From positions 20,630,469-20,694,468 of the forward strand of contig NC_092092.1 in assembly GCF_045679555.1 (NCBI RefSeq): a stretch of DNA of 64,000 nt, given 5' to 3'. Source of the stretch: Salvelinus alpinus. Lineage: Eukaryota; Chordata; Actinopteri; Salmoniformes; Salmonidae. Of this stretch, positions 37,501 through 45,640 are shown one piece after another. Position 1 is the first letter of the stretch. Every line of letters starts with the position of its first letter. A program made the position numbers and the translations under genes. Below the pieces are notes generated by a model. The model did not search any database and was not told the origin of the DNA. It saw only the letters and a list, made by a program, of their open reading frames with translations.

Positions 37501-39324
37501 AGACCCTTTGAAAGGAAGAGAGGAGGGAGAGAGCAAAAGAGAAAGAGGAGGCTGGTGGCTGTATGTATTTCTGTGGATGTGCCCTGTCTTTGGCCTGACC
37601 ATAGTCTCTACTCCCCAGTCCAGTTTCATCAACTCCCCTGTAGCTTATGAAGCGGTAACTTCTCTGCTGGCCAGTGGAAGATTAGATGACCTCACTACTT
37701 CCCAGCAGAACAGACCATAAGGAATACGTGAGACGAGTCGTTTTGGGGAGACTAAACTGAACAACCAAATAAACAGTCAGTCCCACAGTCCTCTAGTGTA
37801 GCCCTCCTGCCCGCCAGCCCAGACGACACTAACCACGAAGCAGGGTGCCAGTCGGGCGGGTCAGAGGCTGGACGTCTCAATCTTTATTTCTCTGTTTCAT
37901 TTATTCTCTCGTTCTCCCTTTCTTTCTCTCTGTCCCAACCCCCCTCTCTCTTTCTCTCTCTCTCACTCCCCCTTGCTCTCTTCTTCCTCTCTTTTGCCCT
38001 TTTCTCTCTCTCCTTCCCCTCCCTCTCTCTTCCCTCTCCCTCTCTCATCTCTCGCATCCTTCTCTCATGTTGTCCTCCAGATGTGGATGAGTGTCTGACC
38101 CAGCAGCACAACTGCAGTAGAGGAACAACATGTATCAACACAGGAGGAGGGTTCCAGTGTGTGAGCCCGGAGTGTCCCCGATCACACGGCAACATCAGCT
38201 ACGTCAAGACGTCTCCCTTGTAAGTAGATACAGATAGACACCCCCTGGTGTTTGTGTGTGTATTATTCCTCCCCCAGCAGTAGAATAATTGGTCAGACCC
38301 CCAGTATTCCTACTGTAGGCATTCCACCAATTCAGAGGGAGTTGGCGGTGGATACTGTGTGTGTGTGTGTGTGTGCGTGTGTGCGTGCGTGCGTGCGTGC
38401 GTGCGTGCTATTCTTAATCCTGTGATAGAGCCACTACTCTCAAGAGACAGACAGCTTTCTTCTAATTTCCAATGATAATATTGTCCACTCTGCAGCTAAT
38501 TGAAGAAGCGTTTTATTTTTGCGCAGTATTAAGTTTCCAATCTAGAGGGATAGCGAGATATACAGTGTATCTTCTGCATACTTATTCAATTGCTATGTTT
38601 TAGGGAAACAAATACAGTCACTGCAAGACGTGTGTCTCATAGGAATGCTCATAAAACCAGACCAGTACGACTTAAACAAAGTATGTTGGTAAAAAAATCT
38701 CAAAACAATAAAGTTTCTTCATACAAGATGAATCAGGACTGAAACATTTTGTCTCTTATTTCAAACACTTTGACCAGGGATACTTGACTGAGTTCTAACG
38801 GGGAAAGGAATGAATTGTTCTCTGTTTGTAAATGATGGTACCAGATTGTGTGCGTTTGATTCTGTGTGCTGTGTACACATTTGTATGTTCATGTCACTAG
38901 AGCCTATTGTTCTCAAAATTACATCAACATCTCCTCTCTTCTCCCCCACAGTCAGTGTGAGAGGAACCCCTGCCCTATGGAGAGTCGTTCCTGTCACCTG
39001 GCTCCTAAGACGGTCTCCTTCCACTACCTCTCCCTCCCCTCCAACCTCCAGACCCCGGCTACCCTGTTCCGCATGGCGACTGCCGCCGCCCCCGGCCGCC
39101 CCGGCCCCGACAGCCTGCGATTCGGCATCGTTGGGGGCAACAGCCGCGGGATGTTCGTGATGCAAAGGTCGGACCGCCAGACGGGTGAACTGATCCTGGT
39201 TCAGGGGTTACGAGGACCGCAGGATATCAGCGTTGATGTGGATATGTCCGAGTATAGTGAGCGCACCTTCCAGGCTAAGCATGTGGCGAAGGTGCATGTT
39301 CTTGTGTCGGCCTATGACTTCTGA
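17221..39324 (+). CDS. fbln7: Fibulin-7 (8 coding exons)
   Basis: Secreted extracellular-matrix and cell-adhesion glycoprotein (fibulin family; known in mammals from tooth and other matrices). Exons 17221-17298, 21688-21850, 24377-24553, 31461-31586, 31974-32111, 33088-33225, 38081-38219 and 38952-39324 join into 443 codons, close to the roughly 440 residues of human FBLN7. Order: signal peptide (1 to about 23), coiled coil (about 34-72), sushi/CCP module (Cys 85, 111, 125, 138), EGF-like module (140-181), an atypical Cys-poor segment (182-227), two calcium-binding EGF modules (DVNEC and DVDEC starts) and the fibulin C-terminal module. All internal module exons are phase 1-1, the usual pattern for shuffled extracellular domains. 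The sushi plus EGF plus fibulin order is specific to fibulin-7. Confidence 0.95.
17838..17866. repeat. (TG)n microsatellite
   Basis: TG run ending in CGCGCG, directly abutting the left end of a hAT-like element. Confidence 0.9.
17867..18763. mobile_element. hAT-like element in fbln7 intron 1
   Basis: Begins CAGGGCTCCAGACT and ends with AGTCTGAGCCCTG, an imperfect terminal inverted repeat. Both flanks are TG repeat, as if the element landed inside one microsatellite. No coding frame of transposase size. Confidence 0.65.
18764..18800. repeat. (TG)n microsatellite
   Basis: TG run on the right side of the hAT-like element; probably the other half of the tract at 17838-17866. Confidence 0.9.
19290..19395. 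mobile_element. Palindromic MITE (CCCTATTCCCTATATAGTGCA family)
   Basis: CAAATGGCACCCTATTCCC at the left and its near-complement ATAGGGTGTAATTTAGG at the right form a near-palindrome of about 100 bp. Other copies: 20720-21003, 28367-28440, 29640-29737, 39830-39921, 46838-47085, 47915-48008. Confidence 0.8.
19505..19600. repeat. GA-rich simple repeat
   Basis: AGAGAGGG-type purine run of about 95 bp in fbln7 intron 1. Confidence 0.85.
19967..20533. mobile_element. hAT-like element with 8-bp target duplication
   Basis: Starts CAGTGGTGTAAA and ends TTTCCACCACT, with ATAATACT duplicated at 19959-19966 and 20534-20541. The interior is rich in ACTTAAGT/ACTCAAGT motifs. 567 bp, no transposase frame. 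Confidence 0.85.
20720..21003. mobile_element. Palindromic MITE interrupted by a second MITE
   Basis: Outer arms at 20724-20749 and 20916-21003 match the palindromic family. The inner element 20750-20915 has CACTCTTA/TAAGAGTG ends and a TA duplication (20748-20749, 20916-20917), so a Tc1-type MITE sits within the first. Confidence 0.82.
21375..21428 (+). pseudogene. Partial duplicate of fbln7 exon 2 start
   Basis: CCAG then AACTGCATGGACAAACACCA, matching the first 20 bases of the real exon 2 (21688) with one change, including a good acceptor. The frame reaches a stop after 18 codons, so it cannot replace exon 2. Confidence 0.75.
21476..21652. mobile_element. hAT-like MITE beside fbln7 exon 2
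   Basis: 177 bp with CACAAGAGGCT and AACCTCCTGTG ends and a perfect 8-bp duplication GTTAACAT at 21468-21475 and 21653-21660. It ends only 35 bp before exon 2, within the likely branch-point area. Confidence 0.88.
21688..21850 (+). CDS. fbln7: fbln7 exon 2 (coiled coil)
   Basis: Residues 27-80: [19 protein letters not shown] and following heptad-like leucines ([18 protein letters not shown]). CTCTAG acceptor, GCTG|GTGAGT donor. A near-identical copy of its first 20 bases sits 313 bp upstream. Confidence 0.9.
21985..22050. repeat. AT-rich simple repeat
   Basis: ATATATA run with an internal near-palindrome, fbln7 intron 2. Confidence 0.8.
22051..22629. other. fbln7 intron 2, no feature recognised
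   Basis: No gene or element ends seen. A short near-repeat GCCCAGGCACAGGCCTA / AGCCTGGGCCTGGCCTA at 22108-22155 could form a hairpin. Confidence 0.4.
22630..23000 (-). mobile_element. Retroelement 3'-end fragment
   Basis: The TTTATTAGGATCCCCATTAG block is a frequent salmonid non-LTR retroelement end (from memory); a related remnant lies near 34615-34680. No reverse transcriptase remains. Confidence 0.5.
23031..23130. repeat. Short inverted repeat, outer part of fold-back
   Basis: GGGAATGTTCTTACTGTGCTTT at about 23058-23080 is answered by AAAGCACAGTAAGAACATTCCC at about 23097-23120, a hairpin with a stem of about 22 bp and a short loop. Confidence 0.8.
23131..23537. mobile_element. Solo-LTR-like element
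   Basis: 407 bp beginning TG and ending CA, flanked by the 5-bp direct repeat TAACT (23126-23130 and 23538-23542), with an AATAAATAAA stretch inside. These are the marks of a solo long terminal repeat of an LTR retroelement. No coding sequence; the superfamily is not determined. Confidence 0.75.
23541..23925. repeat. Long fold-back (palindromic) element
   Basis: About 100 bp at 23541-23645 (GCCTGAAAGATGAGGTATG and onward to CCTACCACTTACA) recur inverted at 23822-23925. The loop is about 175 bp. The solo LTR at 23131-23537 splits its left arm from the 23097-23130 continuation. Confidence 0.85.
23960..24376. other. fbln7 intron 2 tail
   Basis: No element recognised; ends in a long CT-rich tract (24316-24375) that serves exon 3 as polypyrimidine tract. 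Confidence 0.5.
24377..24553 (+). CDS. fbln7: fbln7 exon 3 (sushi/CCP module)
   Basis: Residues 81-139: one complete sushi module with four cysteines, the GYHLVG and NGSWSG motifs typical of the fold. 177 nt, phase 1-1; the donor runs straight into a (TCTG)n repeat. Confidence 0.95.
24562..24658. repeat. (TCTG)n microsatellite
   Basis: About 24 tetranucleotide copies starting only about 8 bp after the exon 3 donor. Confidence 0.95.
25050..26515 (+). repeat. 24-bp minisatellite, 1.46 kb, in fbln7 intron 3
   Basis: About 60 units of a 24-bp purine-rich unit (GGGACAGAGAGGGGGACAGA plus GGAA) with variants GGGGCAGAG and GACCGAGG. The pattern GACCGAGGAAGGGACAGAGA at 25386 recurs 312 bp later, i.e. 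13 units, so there is higher-order amplification. Long frames are open on both strands only because the unit length is a multiple of three and contains no stop. Confidence 0.95.
26808..26945. mobile_element. MITE fragment
   Basis: CAATTCCAGGTAGTCCCTC and CTGTTTCAGTCTGTTTTC then CCTAATGAA match, in the same order, the region 58731-58885. Two copies of one short family. Confidence 0.6.
27185..27995 (+). repeat. GA-rich tandem repeat in fbln7 intron 3
   Basis: Units such as GAGAGGGAGAGGGATAGATA and AGAGGGAGAGATAGCGAGAG over about 0.8 kb, nearly all purine on the plus strand apart from T and C within GATAGATAG/AGCGAG. Minus-strand frames of 225-230 codons here are low-complexity Ser/Leu/Pro text, not genes. 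Confidence 0.92.
28367..28440. mobile_element. Palindromic MITE copy
   Basis: CAAATGGCGCCCTATTCCCT with AATAGGGTGCCATTTGG at the right end; 74 bp, the centre shortened. Confidence 0.75.
28579..29587. repeat. 63-bp tandem repeat, 16 copies, in fbln7 intron 3
   Basis: Sixteen near-identical 63-bp units. In one plus frame each encodes 21 residues ([20 protein letters not shown] plus N). Differences among copies are few (Asp/Glu, Glu/Lys and silent changes). At least two plus and two minus frames stay open across the block, so the open frames alone do not indicate coding. Confidence 0.95.
29640..29737. mobile_element. Palindromic MITE copy, diverged
   Basis: GTGCACTACTTATGGGCCCTGGTCAAAATTGCACTAC core and GCCATTTGTGACG end fit the family. 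Confidence 0.65.
30106..30445 (-). mobile_element. LINE fragments inserted in the duplicated block
   Basis: On the minus strand [20 protein letters not shown] matches the start of the LINE endonuclease region at 53964 (DNKIDDLRGRINYQRDI). The left part resembles the LINE 3' end. Antisense to fbln7, dead. Confidence 0.7.
30551..30628. repeat. (TG)n microsatellite
   Basis: About 75 bp of TG with a few TCTG interruptions, at the same place within the duplicated block as the TG/CG run at 38358-38410. Confidence 0.95.
31461..31586 (+). CDS. fbln7: fbln7 exon 4 (EGF-like module)
   Basis: Residues 140-181: [19 protein letters not shown], then [12 protein letters not shown]; six cysteines in EGF spacing. 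Phase 1-1, ATAG acceptor, G|GTCAGC donor. Confidence 0.95.
31974..32111 (+). CDS. fbln7: fbln7 exon 5 (atypical segment)
   Basis: Residues 182-227 with only four cysteines ([21 protein letters not shown] and SICQ), matching the interval between EGF1 and EGF2 in fibulin-7. TTCAG acceptor, G|GTGAGA donor. A second, damaged copy lies at 32193-32273. Confidence 0.9.
32193..32273 (+). pseudogene. Damaged second copy of fbln7 exon 5
   Basis: TTTAATCAG acceptor, then 81 nt in phase 1-1 reading [20 protein letters not shown] then DNSICQ, against [23 protein letters not shown] in the real exon 162-168 bp upstream. It has an in-frame loss of six bases, two lost cysteines, and GA where the donor GT should be. 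Confidence 0.85.
32735..33055. mobile_element. Interspersed repeat family A, copy 2
   Basis: Starts AGGGATCATCAACTACATTCAG and matches 2620-2860 over about 250 bp. It ends 30 bp before exon 6, so it supplies part of that intron's 3' end. Confidence 0.7.
33088..33225 (+). CDS. fbln7: fbln7 exon 6 (calcium-binding EGF)
   Basis: Residues 228-273: DVNEC start, [17 protein letters not shown], the Asx-hydroxylation/Ca-binding consensus, six cysteines. Phase 1-1, CCCAG acceptor, G|GTGAGT donor. Confidence 0.95.
33226..33420. repeat. GGATGGAGGG minisatellite after fbln7 exon 6
   Basis: Irregular copies of a unit like GGAGGGGATGGAGGG, almost pure purine on the plus strand. The same motif resumes at 35401, beyond the inserted element. 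Confidence 0.8.
33421..35400. mobile_element. Probable hAT-like element within the minisatellite
   Basis: TAGAGGTCTTCATGG at left and GGTGAGGACTTCTAG at right look like terminal inverted repeats, and GAGGGGATGGAGG flanks both sides. The interior has CGGGTC/GACCCG-rich ends and a short frame (61 codons at 33785-33970) but no intact transposase. Confidence 0.55.
34495..34551. repeat. (AC)n(ACGC)n microsatellite
   Basis: ACAC and ACGC runs of about 55 bp. Confidence 0.95.
35401..35963. other. fbln7 intron 6, no feature recognised
   Basis: After a short stretch of GGATGGAGG there is unique-looking sequence without gene or repeat signature. Confidence 0.4.
35964..36178 (+). mobile_element. tRNA-derived SINE, short form
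   Basis: GCACTGCATCTCAGCGCTAG, box B GGTTCGATTCC, then GGCGGCGCACAATTGGCCCA, joined to a different tail ending GCCTAGTTAAATAAAATG. SlmI-like head with an HpaI-like tail. Confidence 0.8.
36352..36460 (+). other. Small coding-like island with splice-donor-like end
   Basis: CTCACCATGTTCAACCTGC is a good Kozak context. The frame [19 protein letters not shown] is followed by a stop, and CTCAAG|GTAGGAATA looks like a donor further on. It resembles a first exon of an unrelated gene carried here, but I do not recognise the protein. Confidence 0.3.
36461..38080. other. Rest of fbln7 intron 6
   Basis: AATAA-rich stretch at 36785-36840; two related blocks GGTGGAATGAG-GGAATGGA at 37205-37260 and 37320-37380 (small local duplication including ACAAACAT and TTTAGCT); a long CT-rich tract at 37900-38060 ahead of exon 7. 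No gene seen. Confidence 0.5.
38081..38219 (+). CDS. fbln7: fbln7 exon 7 (calcium-binding EGF, start of fibulin module)
   Basis: DVDEC start with HNCSRG (possible N-glycosylation), [10 protein letters not shown], then [15 protein letters not shown] leading into the fibulin module with another NxS site. CTCCAG acceptor after a long CT-rich tract, GTAAGT donor, phase 2. Confidence 0.94.
38240..38840. repeat. Intragenic duplication, copy 2 (fbln7 intron 7)
   Basis: Same ordered blocks as 30062-31190 (see copy 1), starting 20 bp after exon 7. It lacks the LINE insertion. Confidence 0.88.
38358..38410. repeat. (TG)n(TGCG)n microsatellite
   Basis: TG run passing into TGCG repeats, inside duplication copy 2. 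Confidence 0.93.
38952..39324 (+). CDS. fbln7: fbln7 exon 8 (fibulin C-terminal module)
   Basis: [19 protein letters not shown] then the beta-rich fibulin tail ([27 protein letters not shown]) ending [13 protein letters not shown] at 39322-39324. GC-rich compared with its surroundings. Confidence 0.95.
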
Positions 39325-39829
39325 GGAGGATTTACAGACAGAGGACAGAGGAGCGAGTGAGAGGGACAGAAGGAAGGAGGAGAAAAAAAAGAGCATTGGA
39401 CAGAGGGATGAGGGAGGGAGAAACGAGTGAGAAGGACAGAGGGAGAAGGAGAAGTTAAAAGAAAATGAGAGAGACAGACACAGAATTGTTTGGACTGACA
39501 TTGACTATAAAGTATATTAGTGAGGATGTAACTGAAATGAATGAATGGTTGATTGAGTGAGTGAGTTAATGAATGTGAGTGAGTAAACATTTGTGAAACA
39601 AACTGACAAAGTGGTAATGGAATGGTAATATTATTTTTCTTTCATTCGCTCAGGAGTTGGGCCCTGGGGTTGCCATAGTGACCGGAGGCGGCGCTCATGT
39701 ATGTGGAATACCATTGGCTAGATCTGTTTAAAGGCCCACTCCTTCATTTACTTAGTTTTCGTTTAAAGCTGATGATCAAAAACGGCTGTAAATGTCACAG
39801 AGTAGTCCTTTAAGAGACATGAACCAATG

Positions 39830-39921
39830 TCTGCGTCCAAAGTGGCACCCTATTCCCTATTAAGTGCACAACTTAATTGTGCACTATGTAGGGAATGGGG
39901 TGCCATTTGGGATGCACACCC
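39830..39921. mobile_element. Palindromic MITE copy in fbln7 3' UTR
   Basis: AAGTGGCACCCTATTCCCTA and GGGAATGGGGTGCCATTTGG arms about a short centre; in RNA this would fold into a hairpin. Confidence 0.8.
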
Positions 39922-40309
39922 GGTATAACATGGCTCTGATTTATCTGAATATTTTGTTGCTGTTGTTTATTGTTACATACTCAGTGATTCAATGCAGTGT
40001 GCTTTTACAATTTGTATCATTTACACCTGTTTTTTACTGACTTGCTTCTTGATTATAGGACCTAAACACTTGGAACAACTAAGAGTGTTTTTTTCCCATT
40101 TTTTTATTTTATTTTTACAATAGAAACAGTAATATTGTACTTGGGCATATTTCCACTATGCTCATATTCAGTATGTAATTAAGATATGATGTAATTATTA
40201 CATGGTAACTACAGTGATTTGGCGGCCTTGCCAATGCAATGTACAATATATCAGCCATCTAATGTTTTAATAAGTCATTATTATTGCACAACTATTTCTC
40301 CATACATGA

Positions 40310-40315
40310 AATAAA
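40310..40315 (+). promoter_or_regulatory. fbln7: Poly(A) signal of fbln7
   Basis: AATAAA about 1 kb after the stop codon, in an AT-rich setting, and just before a tandem array starts. Best candidate for the fbln7 3' end. Confidence 0.7.
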
Positions 40316-40364
40316 GACAGTCCTACACTACTAGTTTGATCTGATTTGCACCCCATGTCCCTAT

Positions 40365-41097
40365 CCCAAAATACAGCATACAGTGAGGAAGGTCAAGTGA
40401 TCAGCGCATGTCCCTTTCCCAAAATACAGTATACAGTGAGGAAGGTCAAGTGATCAGCCCATGTCCCTATCCCAAAATACAGCGAGGAAGGTAAAGTGAT
40501 CAGCCCCTATCCCAAAATACAGTGAGGAAGGTCAAGTGATCAGCTCGTGTTCCTATCCCAAAATACAGTATACAGTGAGGAAGGTCAAGTGATCAGCCCA
40601 TGTCCCTATCACAAAATACAGCATACAGTGAGGAAGGTTAAGTGATCAGCCCATGTCCCTATCCCAAAATACAGTATACAGTGAGGAAGGTCAAGTGATC
40701 AGCCCATGCCCCTATCCCGAAATACAGTGAGGAAGGTCAAGTGATCAGCCCATGTCCCTATCCCAAAATACAGTGAGGAAGGTCAAGTGATCAGCCCATG
40801 TCCCTATCCCAAAATACAGTATACAGTGAGGAAGATCAAGTGATCAGCGCATGTCCCTTTCCCAAAATACAGTATACAGTGAGGAAGGTTAAGTGATCAG
40901 CCCATGTCCCTATCCCAAAATACAGTATACAGTGAGGAAGGTCAAGTGATCAGCCCATGCCCCTATCCCGAAATACAGTGAGGAAGGTCAAGTGATCAGC
41001 CCATGTCCCTATCCCAAAATACAGTGAGGAAGGTCAAGTGATCAGCCCATGTCCCTATCCCAAAATACAGTATACAGTGAGGAAAGTTAAGTGATCA
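40365..41097. repeat. Tandem array just past the fbln7 poly(A) signal
   Basis: About fifteen copies of a unit such as TGAGGAAGGTCAAGTGATCA followed by GCCCATGTCCCTATCCC and AAAATACAG, 46 bp, or 53 bp when an extra TATACAG is present. The order of long and short units itself repeats, indicating block amplification. Confidence 0.92.
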
Positions 41098-42146
41098 GCA
41101 ATATTATCAGCAATGTTTATAGGTTTAAAATAGAATTGATCAGAAAGAGAAAAAAAAATGTTTATCAGGAAAGTCCATTGGCAGTACAGACCAGAATGCA
41201 GGTCAAAGCCTGTACATACTGGACTGTTGATTAGTATTAGAACCAAAGGAATGTCAGGTCAGAGCTTCATTTTGACTGGAGAAATAGCCATCAGGAAATG
41301 AAAGATATACCTCAATGTGTTTTTCAATTATATATTTGTCTGAGAGGGGGGGGGGCGTAATGTTCACCACATGTCCTTTCTCTCTCGTCTTTCTTACTCT
41401 GTCTTTCGCCACTCCTCCACTCCCATCTTCGCCCGTCCCAGGGATTAAATTGCAATAAAGAAGATCAAAAGAACCGCAAGCTTCCAGGGTGGAGGGATGG
41501 AGGGGTGGGGGAGAGAGAAAAGAGATAAACATGCCATATTCGTATACGCACTACACCCCTGACTCAAAATGACAATGCTCTTTAATGGCCAACTCAAGAC
41601 TTCCTTTTATAATTATTAGTAACACGCCTCCTGCTCTCAGCTTGCTGTACTCGTTTGAAGCTGTTAGCTTGGACTGTTTGATGATGCACACATGTATTGT
41701 TAAAGTTCAGAGCATGGGGATGTTGCTGGAGACAGTTGGAGAGGAGAGTGCTGACTAGTCTGGGTAACACCTAACTCTCCAAGTCCTCCTGACTTCAGAG
41801 TTTGGAATGGCTCTTTGATGTTGTCGGCACAATGCATCGATAATGTACTTTTACTGGTTGTCTCTCTGTGTCTTTCTCACTCAAACACCCACATGCACAG
41901 CCACACACAGCCCCCGAGCGCCACCCCCTTCCATTACAATGCTTGGATTTTCAAATACAAACAATGAGAGGTCTCAACCCCAGAGGAAAAAAATCACATT
42001 TGAGAGAACCAAACAAACACGTCACTCTATTTCTGAGTGAATATTGCATTAACAAATAGCCTCCTTTCTAGACCAGTGTGCTCACATCTCTCCCTGCGCT
42101 GTGAGTGACGTGTGTCGTGTCAGCCAAGCTAAGTACTGACTGGGCT
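41098..42146. other. Intergenic, no feature recognised
   Basis: Between the two tandem arrays. A G-run at 41346-41354 and pyrimidine-rich stretches; no gene, RNA or transposon end identified. Confidence 0.45.
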
Positions 42147-42702
42147 GGGCTACATAACTAAACCACTACACTAGACTACATAACTGGGCTACATAACTAA
42201 ACCACTGCACTAAACTGCATAACTGGGCTACATAACTAAACCACCACACTAGACTACATAACTGGGCTACATAACTAAACCACTGCACTAGACTACATAA
42301 CTGGGCTACATAACTAAACCACTACACTAGACTACATAACTGGGCTACATAACTAAACCACTACACTAGACTACATAACTGGGCTACATAACTAAACCAC
42401 CGCACTAAACTACATAACTGGGCTACATAACTAAACCACTACGCTAGACTACATAACTGGGATACATAACTAAACCACTGCACTAGACTACATAACTTAG
42501 CTACATAACTAAACCACTACACTAGACTGCATAACTGGGCTACAAACTAAACCACTGCACTAGACTACATAACTGGGCTACATAACTAAACCACCACACT
42601 AGACTACATAACTGGGCAACATATCTAAACCACCGCACTAGACTACATAACTGGGTTACATAACTAAGCCACTACACTAGACTATATAACTGGGCAACAT
42701 AC
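42147..42702. repeat. 39-bp tandem array
   Basis: About fourteen copies of AACTGGGCTACATAACTAAA plus CCACTGCACTAGACTACAT, with point variants (Y at several sites). Each unit contains two related halves (CTACATAACT-like). Confidence 0.93.
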
Positions 42703-43555
42703 ATTTGCCCTAGAAGTAATGATACATACTCTATGCATTCCTTGGAGTAAAGGCATCAAGGAGAAAGCCAAGCACAGGGGTTTATTAACAAGTTCTGTGT
42801 GCTAGCATGTTGTCTGTCACTGTGTCAAAAGAGACACATTAACATTATCAGATTTTAGTGGAAAGCTGGCCAATGTCACATAACACCTGCAGCATTCACA
42901 TCCTGTATTAATTTTCCCTTTTCACACAAAAGGAAGAAATAATCTCCAACATTCCAAATTCTCCAGATTCCGAAAGCATCGCCCGTCGACCATGTGCTCT
43001 CCATCCTCCTGAAACAACAGTAGACACCCTCTTTCCCTTTGCTTTTGTACCTATTTCAAAATGTTCCTGCAATAACAAAACATATGGAATTCTATGGAAA
43101 ACCAGAAAGTCATTCAGAAAGGGAAACAGTAGAGCCTTTCTTTCCCCCGGTACGTGAGTCCCTTTATGAAAACAGAGAAAAGCAGTGAGAGTTTTGTCAG
43201 TGGGCTATTTCAGAATGAAAAGACATAGAGGAGGCATTTTGTTCTGGTTATATTTATTATGCAGGAAAGGGGGAGGTCGGCGGTGGATAGTTTTTCATGT
43301 GGGATAAATGTCTGGAGTTAGTCCAACAGTGGATGAGAAGAGAGGAGAGAGGATAATGAGGATCTGTGTGATTGTTTTGTCTCCAGGTAGAACTCCCTAC
43401 AGTCTCTCTTTCTTTCTTCCTCTCTCTCTCTCTCTCTCTCCCTCCCTCTATCTCAAAACCTCCAACATAGCAGGAACTGAGCTAACACACAACCCCAGCC
43501 AGCATCAGAGAAACAAATGTGACATTGGGACCTCAAAGAAACAGGCCTCATGATC
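42703..43555. other. Intergenic, no feature recognised
   Basis: Nothing beyond a short CT run at 43422-43450. Confidence 0.4.
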
Positions 43556-43640
43556 TAGGATCAGGTACCCCCTGTTCATGTAATCGTATTCATTAGGATC
43601 TAAAATGCAAAACTGATTCTAGATCAGCACTCATTCACAA
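43556..43640. mobile_element. MITE copy (TCTAGGATCAG family)
   Basis: GATCTAGGATCAGGTACCCC and CTGATTCTAGATCAGCACTC; the same sequence order occurs at 45846-45925. Confidence 0.65.
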
Positions 43641-43837
43641 AGAGTTTCAGAGTATATGGGCCCTAGGCTCCCATAGAGATAGATAGAGGACTCTAGTGCC
43701 CAAAAGTACATTTTAGTATGGGAAGTGCCATTAAGGCTTTTCACCATTTTGAAGTAGTCAACTGGGTCGGACTTCCTATGGGTTTGGGAAGGATCACCTG
43801 CCCATGCTCTCAAATTCGCCATTATGGGACAGATATA

Positions 43838-44070
43838 GGGCGGCAGATAGCCTAGCAGTTAGAGTGTTGGACCAGTAACTAAAAAGTTGCTGGTTTGAAT
43901 ACCCAAGCTGACAAGGTGAAAAATCTGTCGATGTGCCCTTGAGCAAGGCACTTAACCCTAATTTGCTCCAGGGGTCGCTTACTACTATGGCTGACCCTGT
44001 AAAACAACACATTTCACTGCACCTACCTGGTGTATGTGAAAATAAAGCTTTAAAATTTTTTTTTTTAAAC
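43838..44070 (+). mobile_element. HpaI-like tRNA-derived SINE
   Basis: AGCCTAGCAGTTAGAGTGTTGG (box A), GGTTTGAATACCC (box B), GAGCTGACAAGGT-like block, and an A/T-rich tail with AATAAAG. Typical of the salmonid HpaI SINE head. Confidence 0.75.
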
Positions 44071-45106
44071 AATGTTGTGTCCTCTAACTATCTCTATGGT
44101 CGGTCGGTACCAATTCACTGCCTGCCCCTCCTTCCTCCATGGCCCTAAGTAACCCTTCGATGTTAGCAGCGATGGAAGCAATATGGTGGAAGATCCACCT
44201 CTACATTGCATACTTCCTCAATACCCTTTAGATCTGCAAACTTCTAGGGCCATGAGGGAGGGGGAGAGAACGGCTTGGGACAGGCTGTGTCACTCACCTC
44301 GTTAAAGGCTTGTTGTTCCCCTGTTTGTGTCAACACAAGGATCTGGTTGGCTTTACTAAGCGGTTTAATAACCCAATACTAGTACAAAGCCCCTGGACTG
44401 GAGCAATCAGGTTTCTAACACTGTGTAATTTAGTCTACTTTCACTTGATCCCTTTGAAGAAAGAAAGAGTTCTTTAAAAACTTTACTGAAAAACAAGCTT
44501 TCATTGTGACATGACACATATGTGCATGGGGTTGTTGTAGATTTCACATGACGTGGTCAATAGATAATGTGGTAAAGAATGCAACTAACAGCCTATTGAA
44601 GGCTCTTTTCCCTCTGTGGAACAGATTGGATTCATTCACGCAAGTCAGGAACACTTGGTAGGGAACATGTTGATTCTCTATAGTAGGCCCTATACCCATT
44701 CATTTATCTACTGAAATTTCAAGAACTGCAGCTAATAATCACTTTGAAAATACAAGATTCAAAGTGCAGAAGAAAACGGCTTTAAACATAATGTCTTAAC
44801 TACTTAAGTCTGTTTTATCGGGATGATAACCAATGTCCTAAAATGCCCTTATGTTAAATAAAGTATGTGTAAATATTCGGAGGTTTCTCTGTCTTCTGAT
44901 GAAAATCAGTTTGTTTTTGTGCTGTCTGCATCACACGAACAGCTGTGCAAACAGAACAGAACATCTCATTCCACTAGACTAGAGGACATCACCCAAAGTC
45001 AATACATGAACGCATCGTTGGGTAAGGAATCTGCCAGGACAGTTCAATCGAAATCAAGATATAAAATCTAAGAGAACAGACTGCTGCCAGAAGTATACTT
45101 TAAGTC
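44071..45106. other. Intergenic, no feature recognised
   Basis: Contains AAGCAATATGGTGGAAGATC, which recurs in part at 32360 and 52575, suggesting a further minor repeat family. Confidence 0.4.
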
Positions 45107-45490
45107 AGGGATGGGCAACTTTGATGGGGGTGGGGGCCAGAAAACGTTCTCTACCCGGAGACATTTTTTTTATGCTTAAAATTCTGTGCAACTCTACACA
45201 TTTTGCCAGGGGCGGAGAGAATATTTAGTAATTTTAACTAATGCACATTTTTTAGTTTAAGAGTTAATTTAGTGCAATTCTACTCATTTTGCCATACGGT
45301 GGAGAGAAATGTTTGCAGTTTTTAATATGAAATCTGAGTGAGAGTAGCAAAATCAATGGGGGCCCCGAAGGCTTTAATCCAACCTTGATTACTACAGTAC
45401 CAGTTTAGATTCCTGGCCGCTGGGTATTGCACCTTGTGTATTCTACCTCCCAACAGTAAGTTGAGACCCCGACTGACAGTTGCCCATCAC
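45107..45490. mobile_element. hAT-like repeat
   Basis: CAGGGATGGGCAACTTTGAT start and AGTTGCCCATCACCCGCTG end form imperfect terminal inverted repeats; two related internal blocks (TTTTGCCA...GGAGAGAA). Confidence 0.6.
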
Positions 45491-45640
45491 CCGCTGTAAG
45501 TACACCAATATGGCACTCTGGCCACACAGCAAATCTCCCTGACTGGATGATCAACTAATAATGACGATCTAATGATGATCAGTGGTTATAATCTGTTATC
45601 CTGTGACTGCAAGAACACAAAAACAAATTTGTAAAACATT

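Larger units (their letters stand above)
39325..40335 (+). other. fbln7: fbln7 3' UTR
   Basis: Noncoding sequence from the stop to the AATAAA at 40310-40315. It begins purine-rich and contains one copy of the palindromic MITE family (39830-39921). Confidence 0.75.

Noticed and set aside
40365..42702. CRISPR-like regularly spaced repeats
   Set aside because: The repeats are contiguous without unique spacers and the DNA is vertebrate; ordinary minisatellites.
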